Shown: positions 34,662-46,789, numbered from the stretch's first letter. The stretch: DNA of 64,000 bases from Heliocybe sulcata (GCA_004369045.1 ML213520.1:496001-560000), one strand, 5' to 3'. Notes: generated by a model not told the origin, from the sequence alone. Program-made: numbers and translations.

Positions 34662-37600
34662 ATGTGGTCGAGGATCAGCAATGCATTGAAGTCGAAACAG
34701 GATGATGAAGAAGACGACTGGGACAAGTCTGGTTCACCTCCGGTCTTAAACGGTGTTTACGAGCAGCACCCCAATCTATCGATATTCCACAATGATGAAG
34801 AGGAAGAGCCTATCTCTGGTGATATTCTACCTGCCTCGCCATCGAATGGGATCAGAGAGATGTTGAAGCGCGTGTCAAAGTCGCCGTGGAATGAAGACGC
34901 TAGGAACGACTCCACACTCTCGCTACCTGCAAACCTCAAAAACAACTTGATTCTGAATGGTGACGTGCTCTCCATCACATTCCACACTTGATTCCAATGG
35001 ATTACGCAGGTTCGGACTCTCCGCCCCCACCGCAAGACGTCACGACGAGAGAGTCTCATGCGAGCCCAAGGGTTCCTGAGACACCCATCGAGAATAGGTA
35101 TGGCTCTATCCGACCCATCCTTCGTGACCGAAACGCACCCGGAACTGGCCAAAGCGTCCGGTTCTTCTCGCGCGATTCCTACAAAGTCATCACCCCGGAT
35201 ACATCCACACTGTCCGAGATTGACCGGACCTCCGTATACAATCTATTACAACAAGCGAGCGAGGACGGAGCAGCAGGTTCTACGCCTCAACATGCTGTGG
35301 CATTCTCTCCGAATGACGTCTCCTCCCTTCCTAAGCCTTTCCCTGCCACCCCAGGCGAGTGTTCAAAACGTCTCGCCTCTTTCGCAATACCCACTTCCGA
35401 TCACTCCAACATCTTCGACGTCTCCCAAGGGGTCGATTTTCCTACTATGTCAATGGTCACCGAAACTCGCCTCCGCGACAGTGCCGTGGAGATCGAAGAC
35501 AGCCCTGAAGCTATCCACGCCGACCTTGTACAACGGAGCAGCACACCATTCAAGCAGAACGAAACCGGTTCATTCGTCAGTGCCAACTCGGGACCCAGCA
35601 TGAATCGCAGCAACTCCTTGAGCTTTGCCCAGAGCGTCTTCCACTCTGCTCAGGAGGGCCCCTCTGCGGACTCGGAGAAGAGCCAGTCTTTCAAGACAGC
35701 GGAGGAGAAATCGGAACGGCCTACTTGCACTCCTGACATGGGCCCCTTCAAACGCAGTCGTGCGACGAGTGACGACTTGCTTCAGCCCATGCGGGACTCT
35801 GGGACGAACTCTCCTGAAGGTGAGGTCGACCACCGGGCAGAAGCATTGGTCGTATACAAGCAGCCAGAGCCGGACTCGTTTTCGACTAACGTCGAGGCTT
35901 TCTACTCGGCTCAGCTTGGTATCCCCTGTACCGCTCCACCTTCAACTCCTGCACGCAAGAGCTCTCGTGAGGAAGACCTAATACTGTCACTGAAGACCCA
36001 GCTCGCGCTGCAGCAAGAGATGTGCTCGCACTACGAGATCGACCTGAAGGCCCGCGACGAGCTGGTCGAGGTGCTCACGACGAGGCTCAGCCAGGCGGAC
36101 AAGGATGCCGAGAAGCGCAAGAAGGCACTATCGCAATGGAAGAAGAAGGTGCTCGAGCTGGAAAAGGCGTGTAGGCATCTTGAGGAGGAGGTCGAGCACA
36201 GTCGCGAGGAGAGTTTTGAGAGGAGTGTTATGGACGAGGCGAGCGGGGAGGCGCTGCGTCAATTGCATCGGCAGATTAATCGTCTGGAGATGGAGAAGGC
36301 CGAGACGGAGAAGAGGGAGATGAATGCTAAGGATGAGATTGCGGTACTGAAGCAGGAGGCTGCTGTCAAAGACAGTCGGATCCAGAGGCTAAGCGATGAC
36401 TTGGCTGCAAAGGAGCAGGGAGAGACGATACATCCGCAGATCCGGAGTCCGACGCATGAGGATGGATCGGGCGAGGAGCGTTCTCAGCTAATAGCTCGCA
36501 TCGACGAACTCGAGGCAGAAATCGCTCAAGTTAAGAAGGAACGCCTGGAGGCCGCGAGGAAGGATGAGCAATTGGTTCTCCTCCAGAACGAGCTGGAGGC
36601 GCAGTGGCAGAATACGGAGGAGATGAACGACAAGATTCATGCTCTCACGCGGGAGAAGGAGGCACTCCAAGTGGGGGTGGAGGCTCTGGAGGAGCGGATC
36701 TCGGGTATGGAGATGGACTGGAGTCAGACTGAGAACAGGAAGATGGAGCTGGAGAATGAGGTGCAGGAGGCGTGGAATGCGAGAGATGAGATGGAGAGCG
36801 AGAAGCAGCACGTACGTTCCGAAGTGGTCTCGGTGATCGTCTTCCACACTAATATCGCCCGCAGCTCGAGGCGGAACTTCATGCTGAGCGTGAGCATGCT
36901 GATGAACTTACTCGAGCATTACAGGAGCGTGAGGACCGCATGCAAGATCTGGAGAGGGAGCGTCAATATGCTCTCGATACTGTCAAGCGCCTTGAGAATA
37001 ATATTCAAGAGCGCGATAGCGATTCCGAAGAGGTTGTCAAGCGCGTGGCCGTTCGCGAGACGCAGATTGAGCATCTACAGGATGAAATTTCCGACCTCAA
37101 GCGTGAACGCAGCCGCGTTGTCGATGAACAGACGAGGACCATTGATGACCTCAAGGTACGCGAGAAGCAAGCCCGGACAACGATGGAGGAAATGGTGCAG
37201 AAGAAGGCCGAGGCCGAGACAACTGTCAAGGCCTTGAATGATCGCGTGCAGACGCTGACTGCTGAGATGGAGAAGCAGAGGAGGCAGATACATGAAATGC
37301 AGTCCGCGAGCGCCGATAAGGATATCAAGCTTGTGCAGTTGACGAAGCAGCGCAACCAACTCAAGGAGGATGTCAATGGGATGAACATCGCGCTGGACTC
37401 CAAGCAGCAGGAACTGGAGCTGGTGAGTGCCGTAGCCTCGGTGAAGCGGAGGATGCATTGCTAAATCATCGGGTCCAGTTGAAACGTCGCAACGGAGTGA
37501 AGGGCACCGCAGGTTCTACTGCTGCCTCCGCAGCTGATAAAACCATCCGCCGGCGAGAGTCGACTGTTTCTGCGACCCCCGCCAGCTCGAGGCCGTCTTC

Positions 37601-37976
37601 CGTGCTCTCAGACACGATCAAGGCTCCTCGGAGCAACAAGACGACTGACAGCACCGCCAGCACAGATTCTCGGCCTTCGTCTGCAGTCAAGATCCCAGGC
37701 TCTATGGGACCTCCGCCGGCGAGGCCTAGGGTATCGTCAGCAGCTGCGGGCAAATCTGCTCTTCCTCAGTCACGGGCGAACTCTACGGCGAGGAGGATCT
37801 CTTCCACTTCACCGCCAGTTGCCGTCCCGCCGTCAAGCTTGCAGCGGAGGGCCTCCTCGATTACTCCTACTTCAAGAGGGGTTCGCAGTCCGTCGTCTAT
37901 GGATGAGCGGAGTGACAAGGAGAACGCGACGCCCATTGCAAGGGTGAGGAAACCATCCTTGCCAGTGCCCGCATAA
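34662..37976 (+). CDS. Large coiled-coil scaffold protein, possibly spindle-pole or microtubule associated
   Basis: About 1050 residues in four exons: 34662-34959, 35009-36811, 36865-37422 and 37479-37976, all joined in phase with 49-56 bp introns. The N-terminal third is disordered and acidic, with a conserved-looking basic block GTGQSVRFFSRDSYKVITPD. From about residue 425 to 900 the protein is almost continuous coiled coil (SLKTQLALQQEMCSHYEIDL through QLTKQRNQLKEDVNGMNI). It then passes through QELELLKRRNGVKGTAGSTA into a basic Ser/Pro tail with SMDERSDKENATPIARVRKP. The disorder / long coiled coil / basic tail layout fits spindle-pole, kinetochore or microtubule-organising proteins, and the VRFFSRDxYKVITPD block recalls fungal Cut12-type annotations, but I cannot confirm an orthologue. 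Confidence 0.75.
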
Positions 37977-38320
37977 CACTCCTCTTCGCTGCTATGCGCA
38001 TCCTCATCCGCTTCTGTATTGTCTGGCGAGACCTGAGCCTCACCTATGCCTTCATCGTCTCCTGTTCAGTGTCAATCTACCGTGCTGTGTAAACTGCTTT
38101 CGTCTGCCTGTGTATAGCATGCACGCCCTGTACATATGTCAGCGTCCCTTATGATTATTGGTTATTGTGATCTCGAATGTATTCATATACCATCTTCTGG
38201 GTTTGTTGATGCGATCAGCGTTTGCCACGAACTGGGAGGGAATAGTACAAGCACAAGTATATTCTTCTTCACTTCTTCCATCGTACATACTTCGTGCCTC
38301 CGTCACGATCTAAGTGAACT
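37977..38320. other. Convergent 3' region, coiled-coil gene and MDH
   Basis: About 340 bp between converging genes; T-rich 3' untranslated sequence, nothing else seen. Confidence 0.5.
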
Positions 38321-39757
38321 CTAGAGCTTGGGCGCGTCGATGAAAGAGGAACCCTGGACGAACAGTCAGTATCCGGAATACAACTCCAGTTGTCTGCGTA
38401 CCTTTTCGATGTTAGTGGCAAGGTCCGGAAGCGCAGCCTGGATGAGCTTCTGCTCGTACTCGGTGACTTTCCCGAGAGAGTTGATCTTGACGACACCGTC
38501 AGGCTAGAGCCCTAGTTAGCATCATGACGCTAAAACAAGGGAAACTACTCACCCCAAGCTCGACGGGCGCACTGAAGAAGTCCAAGTCCTTGCCAATCTC
38601 CTTCTTGATCGCATCACCACCCGCCTTGTCGGCCGAGAGGTGGACATACGTCGGGGCGACGATGCCCTTCTCGCCCTTGACTGCGCGGAGGATCTTCTCC
38701 GCGAACTCGGCGCCGGCGTACGCCATGGAGAGCGTCGCAGACCCGGCGCCGTCCTTGGCCTTGACGACCTCGTCGCCGCCGAACTGGATGCGGTAGACGA
38801 GCGCGTCCAGGGCGTCCTGCTTGAGCGAGGAGGGGAGGGGGTGCGAGGACTGGGAGAGCAGGGGGATGATGGTGACGCCACTGTGGCCGCCGACGACCGG
38901 GATCTTGATGGAGGGCGCGAGGGAGAAGTCGCCGAGGATTTCGGAGACGAAGGTGGAGGCGCGGACGACGTCGAGGGTCGTTACGCCGAAGATCCTGCAG
39001 GGAAAGTGAGTAATGAGGATATGAGGAAAAGGGGCCTTCCCACCTCTTCGGGTCGAAGACGCCGTTCTTCTTGAAGACCTCTGCGACGATGGGGACCGTG
39101 GAGTTGACGGGGTTGGAAATGACGAGGACGAAGGCCTTGGGGGCTGTCGTCGCGATACCAGTCGCGAGGTCGCGAACAATACCAGCATTGATCTGCAGTG
39201 AGAAATGGTCAGGATCGGTTCATGACAGAGGCCTGGTTAGTCCTGACCTTGAACAAATCATCTCTGAAAGCGATGCCGAGTCTGTGAGCCCTAGATCGAT
39301 CTAGAACATAATCATAATCTCACCTGGTCATCTACAAATGAGAAGATCAATATCACTATTACTTCCGGCGGTGAGCGGGGATTTTACTTACCCCAGGCTT
39401 CCTGGGCACACCGGCAGGGATAACGACGATGTCGGCGCCAGTCAACGCCTTCTTGAGACCGTCATCAGGCGGCAGGAAGCCCTGCACCTTCGCTGGCGTC
39501 GCGATGTGCGAGAGGTCGGCTGCGACTCCTGGAGTGTTTACGATATCATAGAGAGCCAGCTATGCGAGTAGAAGATGAGACTTGAAAGCTTGACGTCGAG
39601 TAGATCGACTTTATCGCACCTCAGAGATCAAGGGGTTCGTCTTCAGGAGCAGCGACAAAGGCTGGCCGATTCCACCTGAAGTATACAGCTGTTAGATGTA
39701 TCTTTCTACTTACTTGCCGTATATACCTGCAGCACCGAGGACAACAGCTTTGACCAT
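38321..39757 (-). CDS. NAD-dependent malate dehydrogenase
   Basis: Interconverts malate and oxaloacetate. The start [20 protein letters not shown] is the NAD-binding glycine motif with no presequence. Then [20 protein letters not shown] (substrate Arg residues), [26 protein letters not shown] and [14 protein letters not shown] with the catalytic His, all expected active-site parts. The tail is [11 protein letters not shown]. At least six short introns, the first splitting GAA from GGIG. About 330 residues, standard. Lack of an N-terminal presequence points to a cytosolic or peroxisomal form rather than the citric-acid-cycle enzyme. The final PKL resembles, but does not match well, a PTS1 tripeptide. 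Confidence 0.95.
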
Positions 39758-41376
39758 GATTGAGGATGGGGGATGTGGGGCAGGATGAAGGGCTGAGGCG
39801 ACCTATTAATGCACGATCATTATTGCGATAGATCTACTTCCGGCGATTGCCGAGTGCACGGCCAACCCACATGAGGGTAACGGCCGTTATTTCTGAACGC
39901 TCTTTCACTCGCTGCACCAGCTGATGGACTGTATGCTTCTACCCTTCAATTCACTGCTGGGAGAATTCGTACGGTCCTTTCTGCTCGCTAGTCTCAATGC
40001 CCAAAGGATGCGGAAGGGAGGCGTTCCGGGACGAGGCGATAGGAGGTTTCTTGGCCCCGTGAATGTGAATGAATGTGAATGCGGCGCTCATGTGTTCCTG
40101 GTGACTGTCCGACCTCTCTCGTGGTAAATGACTCTAGACGGTCGGAGTGTCGCATACATATCCATGCTGCAGAGTGACTATATGTGATGGGCTGCCCGCC
40201 AAGCCTTCCATCTGGCGATATCCTACGTATTTCTCCATCCTCTGAGAGGAACATTGCTTCATATGACTTCGGGAAGACCAACCGCGAAGGACTCAATGAT
40301 ATTGATAGGACGCGCATCAATTAGAGGGGCCTGGTTATGATGTTCACCAGCACTCAGTGCCAAGTGTGCAATCACGAAGATCATCGGATGCTTTGCACCA
40401 TGCTCGGCTGACACGGTCGCTGGCAACACTCCATCCGATGGTTCCCCAAGACCTTCGGAGCTGTATATATGGCTGGTCGACCCTGGGCCAAGGGACTGTC
40501 TTCACCCAGGCCGAGCTTTCAGGTGTTACTTCCGCAACACTGCGCCCTGGACAATGCTGGCCTCACCTGCTGTTCACCAAAAGCTCTTTATCTTCGCTGA
40601 ACAAAGTGGTTCTGCAACAAGCCGGGGAGCCTCTCTTTGCTCAGATTAGTCGCCCTTCAGATAAGCGCAGTACGGTACTGGGCGCTGGCACAAGCGCCAG
40701 GTCTGCAGCCGAGTTTCACTTGCCCTTTCCTTGCGACGATTCCTCTCGTGTGGTCCGGTCTGACTCACGCTCGTCTCCGGAGCACACGCTTTGATAGAAT
40801 TGTAAGTGTTGAAGCTTTTGAAGTGGAGATCTTGTTTGCTCATTATCCTTCACGCGAATCAAAAATGAGGACCAGGGCAGTCGACGGGTTTTGCCATGCA
40901 TCTGCATCCGCAGTGATGTTGCAAGTCAGGGTTATATCTGTAGCAGGTACGATATACGTGTAAGCTACGTCTCGCTGGTGTAAAGACTCGTGCACATCAA
41001 AATGTTCCAGTCCACTCCACACCTTGGCATGGAAATGTGCGCATTCGGTGGCGCTAATTGACAGTGGCGAGAGTGCCCCAGGTACGGCAAATACGTTGTC
41101 GCCTTCATGCTTCCTGGTCTGAGCACCGACGATAGTTTAAGTCGGCATGGGTGTTGTTGGTAAAGGAAATCAGACAGCGAGACACGGAGAGACTACGCGA
41201 CGGAGGCAAAACATACGCCAGAAGAGGAAGTGTGACAGGCGTGTTACACTCTACACGTGATCTTGGTGACGACATGCACTGCAAACGCGTCATTGACGTC
41301 ACACACGCCATGTCTGCCCCGCCGTCCTACTTAAGTCGACGCGCCCGCGCAAATTTAACCCCAGGTTTCTTCCACT
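39758..41376. other. Intergenic stretch, no gene seen
   Basis: About 1.6 kb between the divergent MDH and Ish1-like genes. A 145-codon plus frame (40357-40794) and a few smaller ones have no recognisable content. A direct repeat gtgaatgtgaatgaatgtgaatg occurs near 40061-40080. The Ish1-side promoter contains the CRE listed separately. Confidence 0.45.
41294..41301. promoter_or_regulatory. Perfect CRE palindrome upstream of the Ish1-like gene
   Basis: TGACGTCA, the full palindromic ATF/CREB (fission yeast Atf1-Pcr1) site, lies 83 bp before the start codon of the Ish1-repeat gene. Fission yeast ish1 is known to respond to stress through the Spc1 MAP kinase, so the site fits Atf1-type control. 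Activity here is inferred. Confidence 0.55.
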
Positions 41377-43223
41377 ATGCGTCCGTCACTGTTGTTTGCG
41401 GTCGTCCTGGCCTTCACTGGCGTCCAAGCCTCTTGGTTTGGCTCAGATCCCGGTACGTATCCCTTCATCGCTGGTGTCTGCGACATGGCATGCTCAACTG
41501 CTCGATACAGAATACAAATCATGGGACGAAAAACAAATGCGACAGTGGCTTCATGAACGACACATCGAAGTACCGAAAACGTACAACACGAATGAGATGC
41601 AGGACCTTATCAAGGCCAACTGGAACTCCGCGTCGGAATGGTCTGCCGACCAGTACTACAAGGCACAGCAAGCCTTCCACGGAGTAAAGGACTCGACTTT
41701 CGACGCGTGGGATGAGTCGAGGCTGCGTGAGTTTCTGCTCGAGCAGGGCGTAGTGTCCCCCTCGGGCACACGCGAACAGCTCGCTCTCCTTGCCAAGCAG
41801 AAGTACAGGTCGTACACGGACTACGCGTCTTCGATGTCATCGAGCGCGTCTGCTGCCGCATCGACAGCCGTATATGGTGACTCTACGCACCAGGCGAGCA
41901 AGTCCGTGAGCTCTGTGGTTGCTCAGGCGACGCAGACTGCGGCGAAGAAGTTGGACGATGCGCAGGACTACGTGTACTCAACCTGGGACGACAACAGGCT
42001 GAGGAGCTATCTTGAGGAGAAAGGTGTGATCAAGTCGAAGCAGGAGGCAACCAGGGACCAGCTGCTTGGGTATATGCGCGATACGTACGCCAAGACGGCA
42101 AACCCGGTCTGGGAGGCTTGGTCGGACTCGTACATGGTGAGTCCGCCACCCCTTGAGTACGTCGGAGAAGCAGTGGGCTTACTGTTTACTAGCACCAATG
42201 GCTCCTTGAGCACGGCATCATCAAGACTGACTTCGAAAAGAAGCGGGACAAGTTGACCGCTCAGATGAAGATGTACTATTACGACGTCTCCGAGCCCGTC
42301 TGGTCTGCCTGGGACGAGAGCACGATGAGGCAATGGTTGATCGAGCGGAACATCATTAAGAGCGATGCCCAGCTCAAGAAGGAGAAGCTCCAGAAGCTTG
42401 TCTCGTAAGTGCAGTCTCATCGTATGCGCTCACTATGTCCTCACGTCCGCGCATTTCGTTAGTGACAACTACTTAACTGCCAAGGACACCGTTTGGGGAG
42501 CATGGAAGGACAGCGACATGCGCGACTGGTTGATTGAGCACGGGTACATGCGCTCCGATGCCCAGGTCACTCGTGACGAGTTAATCAAGTCCATGAACGA
42601 CCAGTATGTGGCTCTACGCGTCCATCGAGCAAGACAATAACTCACTAAATTTCAGCTACAATGACTACACCGCCCGCACTGCCGCCTACCTGACGTGGCC
42701 TGACGCCAGACTCCGGGCTTATTTGAGAGAGCATGGCATCTCCGAGGCTGCCCTTCCCACGTCGAGGCCTGGCCTGCTGCGTAAGCTTATTACCCATATG
42801 TTTTTGACGCTGGATACTAATTAACCTTCTGTAGAGGAGGTGCGTATCCGCTGGGTGCAGACTCAAAGCCGAACTGAGGCCATGTACAACAAGCTCCGCA
42901 ACCTCCTGTCTTCCGGCGCCTACATCGCTGAGGAGAAGCTCGGCCAGGCGCTCGATATCCTGACCGGCCACGCCGAGGAGGGAAAGCGCTATGCCGGAGA
43001 CAAGTACGAGGAGGGTAAGGAGTGGGCCGGCGACAAGTACGACGAGAACAAGGCGTACGCGAACGAAAAGTACGAGCAAGGCAAGGGCTACGCCAATGAC
43101 AAGTACGACGACGCGACGGGATACGCGCATGGCAAGGCGAGCAGCGTCAGTGCGAAGGGCCAGGCCAGCAGCGTGAAGGGCAAGGTCATGCAGGCGACTG
43201 GCAAGGCCAAGGCGGAGTTGTGA
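41377..43223 (+). CDS. Ish1/Msc1-like stress protein with signal peptide and LEA-like C-terminal repeats
   Basis: Ish1-domain proteins sit in the fungal nuclear envelope/ER lumen and are stress-induced. MRPSLLFAVVLAFTGVQASW is a clear signal peptide. Then come six or seven Ish1 units with the W-(D/E)-x2-(L/M)-R-x-(W/Y/F)-L core: YKSWDEKQMRQWLHERHIEV, FDAWDESRLREFLLEQGVV, YSTWDDNRLRSYLEEKGVI, a unit split by introns around HQWLLEHGII, VWSAWDESTMRQWLIERNII, VWGAWKDSDMRDWLIEHGYM and LTWPDARLRAYLREHGI. The C-terminus carries five 11-residue LEA-like repeats and ends VMQATGKAKAEL. Six or so introns of 50-70 bp. About 500 residues. A CRE lies upstream. Family call is firm; the exact compartment is inferred. 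Confidence 0.9.
42975..43139 (+). repeat. Five in-frame 33-bp units coding 11-residue LEA-like repeats
   Basis: Consecutive units EEGKRYAGDKY, EEGKEWAGDKY, DENKAYANEKY, EQGKGYANDKY and DDATGYAHGKA lie at the end of the Ish1-like protein. Period and composition (Lys, Glu, Asp, Ala, Tyr, no Cys) match group-3 LEA-type 11-mers that fold into amphipathic helix on drying or membrane contact. Confidence 0.8.
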
Positions 43224-43596
43224 GGAGCGGAAAATGGTTATGCTTTCGATTCGCTTTCGTGCAATGACTTTGAATGACGTACACGATCAAATGTATTCTA
43301 CTTGTTAATGTAGCTGTATCACAGTACTATTAGTTTCAAAACGTGAATGCTATTCTATACTTTTGCGCTCTCTTGCATCTCTTGCATCCGCCGCTGGTGC
43401 CGGGCCGTTTTGCATGAATCCGGGTGTTCACATAAGCGCCCTCTGCTTACTGGTCTCATCAATCTCATTCATTTCTTCGCACTGCATATATCTAGCTATG
43501 CTCCTAAACGCTCTGTCGGTCACCTTCAAAGCCTCAAAGACGACAGTGCTAAATACCGTCTGTACGAGAACAGTCACTTCGCTCCATGGCACTAGT
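43224..43596. other. 3' region of the Ish1-like gene, no gene seen
   Basis: About 370 bp between converging genes, before the tandem repeat. Short frames only. Confidence 0.5.
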
Positions 43597-43862
43597 GGTA
43601 TAGGAAAACGCGTCTGGCTACGCTCACGAATGTCATGTCCGACTTCAGAGTCCCTACACCAGAATAGCTCGATAAGCAAGGAACGATATGAGCTTTGCTG
43701 GAACTGGTGATACAGAAAGATGCGTCCGGATAGGCTCACGAACGTCAATATTATGTCCTTCGAGTTCAGAGTCTCGAAATCAGAATAGCCCACTAAGCAA
43801 GGAACGACGCTAGCTCCGCTGCTGAACACTGGTCATACAGGAAGACGAGTCCGACTCTGCGC
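43597..43862. repeat. Degenerate tandem direct repeat of about 110-125 bp at the 3' end of paralog B
   Basis: Copy 1 runs about 43597-43705, copy 2 about 43706-43830, and a third partial copy starts at 43831 inside the coding end of paralog B. Shared landmarks are ggt(a)atacag/gaaga.gcgtcc, gctcacgaa.gtca, ttcagagtc, cagaatagc and aagcaaggaacga. Copies differ at many bases, so the duplication is not recent. Confidence 0.75.
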
Positions 43863-44785
43863 CAAATCCAGAAGGAAGGCTACTATGAAGCAGCAGCAGC
43901 TCGATGCGGAGCCTCCTGATCTCGTCACGTATGGACGACATGCGCTGTAAAGCTGCTGCTGCTCGATGGGAATCATTGGACGACTGGTCGACCTGCGAGG
44001 ATAGGGAAATTTGCGACATCTTCGATTTGAGGCTATGGAGGTAGCTCTCTTGCTCCTGCACTCTGCGGAATAGCTCTTCTTCGCGACCCCCTGGGGCGGG
44101 CTCCCATAGCTGGCTATTCCGTGACTCCGCGTGAGCGAGGGATTCTCTGTGCGAGGTTGTCGAACTGCTGTCCTTCTCGGAAACGACATGGCTGGCGAAA
44201 CGTGAGTAGGCGTTATCCTATAAGATATGGCGATATGGCTCACTCGGTCTGCTCAACATTAAGGCTGCTTTCCTCTGACGTATCGGTGAAGAGTACGTGC
44301 TGTAGGATGCTTTCTGGCGGAGTTTCGTCCAGTCCTTGAGCTCTGGGTTCTTCCTGATTCGCGTAGTGAACCGTTATTCCCGCTAGACCCGAGCCCTGGC
44401 TGTCTACCCCGAGCAATTGTGCTCCTTCAGGGCCGTGTCTTTTCCGACGGCGTCGTACCAGGAAGACACATAACACAGCGGCCGCCAGTAGGAGCAACCC
44501 TCCTACTGTTCCACCAATTATCGCGCCAATATTGCAGTGGCGACTTTGGAGTTCCGAGCTGAGGCTTGGATGCGCCGTTGGTGGAGCGGTCGCAGTTGTA
44601 GGTGTACTTAAGTGTACAAGGGTTGGACTGCTTGTCTCAGAGAGCGTCGAAGATGAAGATGGGATGGTACTAGGCGCAACAGCTGCTCGGGCATGTGTTG
44701 CGTTTGGATTAGTCTCGGTCAAGGGGTTCGATGTGTTGCGCCCGGGTGCAGTCTGGGCTGGTGAAATATTAAACGTGGTAGACAT
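43810..44785 (-). CDS. Membrane/coiled-coil family protein (paralog B), PPxY absent
   Basis: Same plan as paralog A. A Ser/Thr/Pro-rich exposed part (MSTTFNISPAQTAPGRNTSN onward) leads to a membrane helix around NIGAIIGGTVGGLLLLAAAV and VLCVFLVRRRRKR. After an intron whose ends I could not fix (between about 44240 and 44100) comes the cytoplasmic coiled coil: REEELFRRVQEQESYLHSLK, then MSSIRDEIRRLRIELLLL. The tail ends GFGAESDSSSCMTSVQQRS, without the PPxY seen in A, C and D. The last codons fall in the third copy of a local tandem repeat, so the C-terminus may have been replaced. Function unknown. Confidence 0.6.
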
Positions 44786-46789
44786 AAGCCGGATAGGAGG
44801 CAGCCCTCTGGGTTGTGCCGGGATGTTCTGTATCTGACGGTCGCTGCAGAAAGCGACCCTTGGAGAACGTGGCAGAAATCTAGAGTTTGTTGGGACTACC
44901 GGACAATATGGGAACGAATGTGGTGAGTGTTATCTTGCTAGCACCCTTGTACTGTGGACAAATGGTAAGTCCCACCCACTTGTGCTAGAAGGATGGAAAA
45001 CATCGAACTGACCTGTTTTGGACGTAGGGACAGGAAGGGCGTTTGCCCATAGCTGTGTTACTAAATGATCGAGGGCGTCATTATATCTGCTACCCTGGGA
45101 GATGATCATGATATACTCGGGGCTGCGAGTCTGTCAGGTATGAATGATAGATGCAAGGTGTGTAGGTACCATCAGGAGACATTGTTCCGCTGCTTGGTCA
45201 TGAATACCGCTTTCCTGCAGTATGCCTTCCTCTAAATGCCGCCTACCGAACTCATCGGTGAGCAACAATGCAGAGATCCGTTCGCTAGAGACTCGTGTTC
45301 TGGATCTGAGATGTCATGATCTAACACTGATGTAGTTCAGTACCACCGAGCGGTTATCCCAGGCAACGGACTAGACAAATATAGATTGATGAAGGGAGGC
45401 GACTAGGGCATTCCCTGATCAGTCTACGGACCGGGTAATGGAGCTCAAGCAAGGAGAAGAAAGTCAGGTCATGTCTTTTTAGGTGAGCATACTTACATTA
45501 TCTTGTTGGTCTGCATAATCCGACTCTCAGAGCCATATATGACGACAGACGATGATGTTGGTCGCTATACCGTGACCTAGGCCAGGCGTATGCTGTATGT
45601 GTCAGCTGCTCAAGTCGACTCGGAACAACAGATGATTCTTCAACGCTTCACTATCCGCCTGGGGTACTGAATTCGTCGAAACCGAGCAAGGCGCTGTCTG
45701 GGTTCAACTTCTCTGATTTGCTCCTCAACGTATTCTACTTACTTCTCACGCTGTAGATTTTTTCGGCCTCTCTGTCAACCTCACGAGGTCCGTGCTTCTG
45801 GAAGGAGAGTTTCCTGTTCCACATTGGTATCGCGTTGCGAGTGGTAATTTGGAGGCTTTAAGTATGGTCGTGATCATCCAAAGATGAAGGCAGTGAAAAC
45901 CATGTTACCTGACAGCTGCATGATTGGAAGATAGCGAGGTTCCACACGAGGTGGCTTTCAACATACGGAGACAACATACCAACCCGCTGACTGGACGAGA
46001 TTTCAATCCATATTCTTTAAGTATGTCAGATACCAATGCAATAAGAAAATAACGCTCCAAGTCATCCAACGTACGACGATCAAATGATCACAAGGTGACT
46101 ATGAGGTTCAAGTTCATCCGGACAAACTCTTGTTCCAGCAATCATGCAGCGCCGCAGCAAAGCGTGATCAGATCCCTTTCCGTCGCGATAGAAGCGACTA
46201 CCATTCCTATGCTTGACTGTTGAGGTAGACGTACCTACTTCATGATAACTCGGAGGGCACAATATCAGCTGGAGGATTGCTGCTTCCGGTACCTGCCGTG
46301 TCGACTTGCACGAAGCCACGATATCGGGAAACTCAGGAGTCAGCGTCGTGGTTCATCAGTCCTTCAACGGCCGCAGCCATAAACGAGCGGCCTCGTGAGT
46401 TCAACTAAGAAGATCATGAAATCCGGCACTTAGGGTAGAGGTCGAAATGCCAAGAGCTACGGCCATGGCAAGCTCCACACGACGCCGACGTCCCATTGGA
46501 CGACTGCAAGCGAGGCGTAGGGAGCGTGGGAGTCGCACAAAACTGGTCGCAAAGTAATAACTCCGCGGCACAGAAGTGGTTTCAGACCCATTCGGCGCTC
46601 TTTTCAGGCTCTCATGAGTGTACAGCCTACAAGCTGAACAGATGCGTCTGACTGACGGCGGATTCCCGGCTCTCACTTGCAGACTCCTGAGATCAATCAC
46701 CATGCACCGGAGGGAACCGAATATACGTGATCGCTGTAAATGCCGACCTAAATTGAGATGTGGGCTTTGATATATAGTATTCACCGGAA
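44786..46789. other. Gene-poor stretch, no gene seen
   Basis: About 2 kb upstream of paralog B. Minus-strand frames at 46080-46319 and 46401-46784 have no recognisable content. No terminal repeats or transposase-like motif were noticed. Confidence 0.45.

Noticed and set aside
43428-43829. 133-codon minus frame downstream of paralog B
   Set aside because: It spans the tandem repeat and reads the repeat copies in another frame; no independent content or start context.
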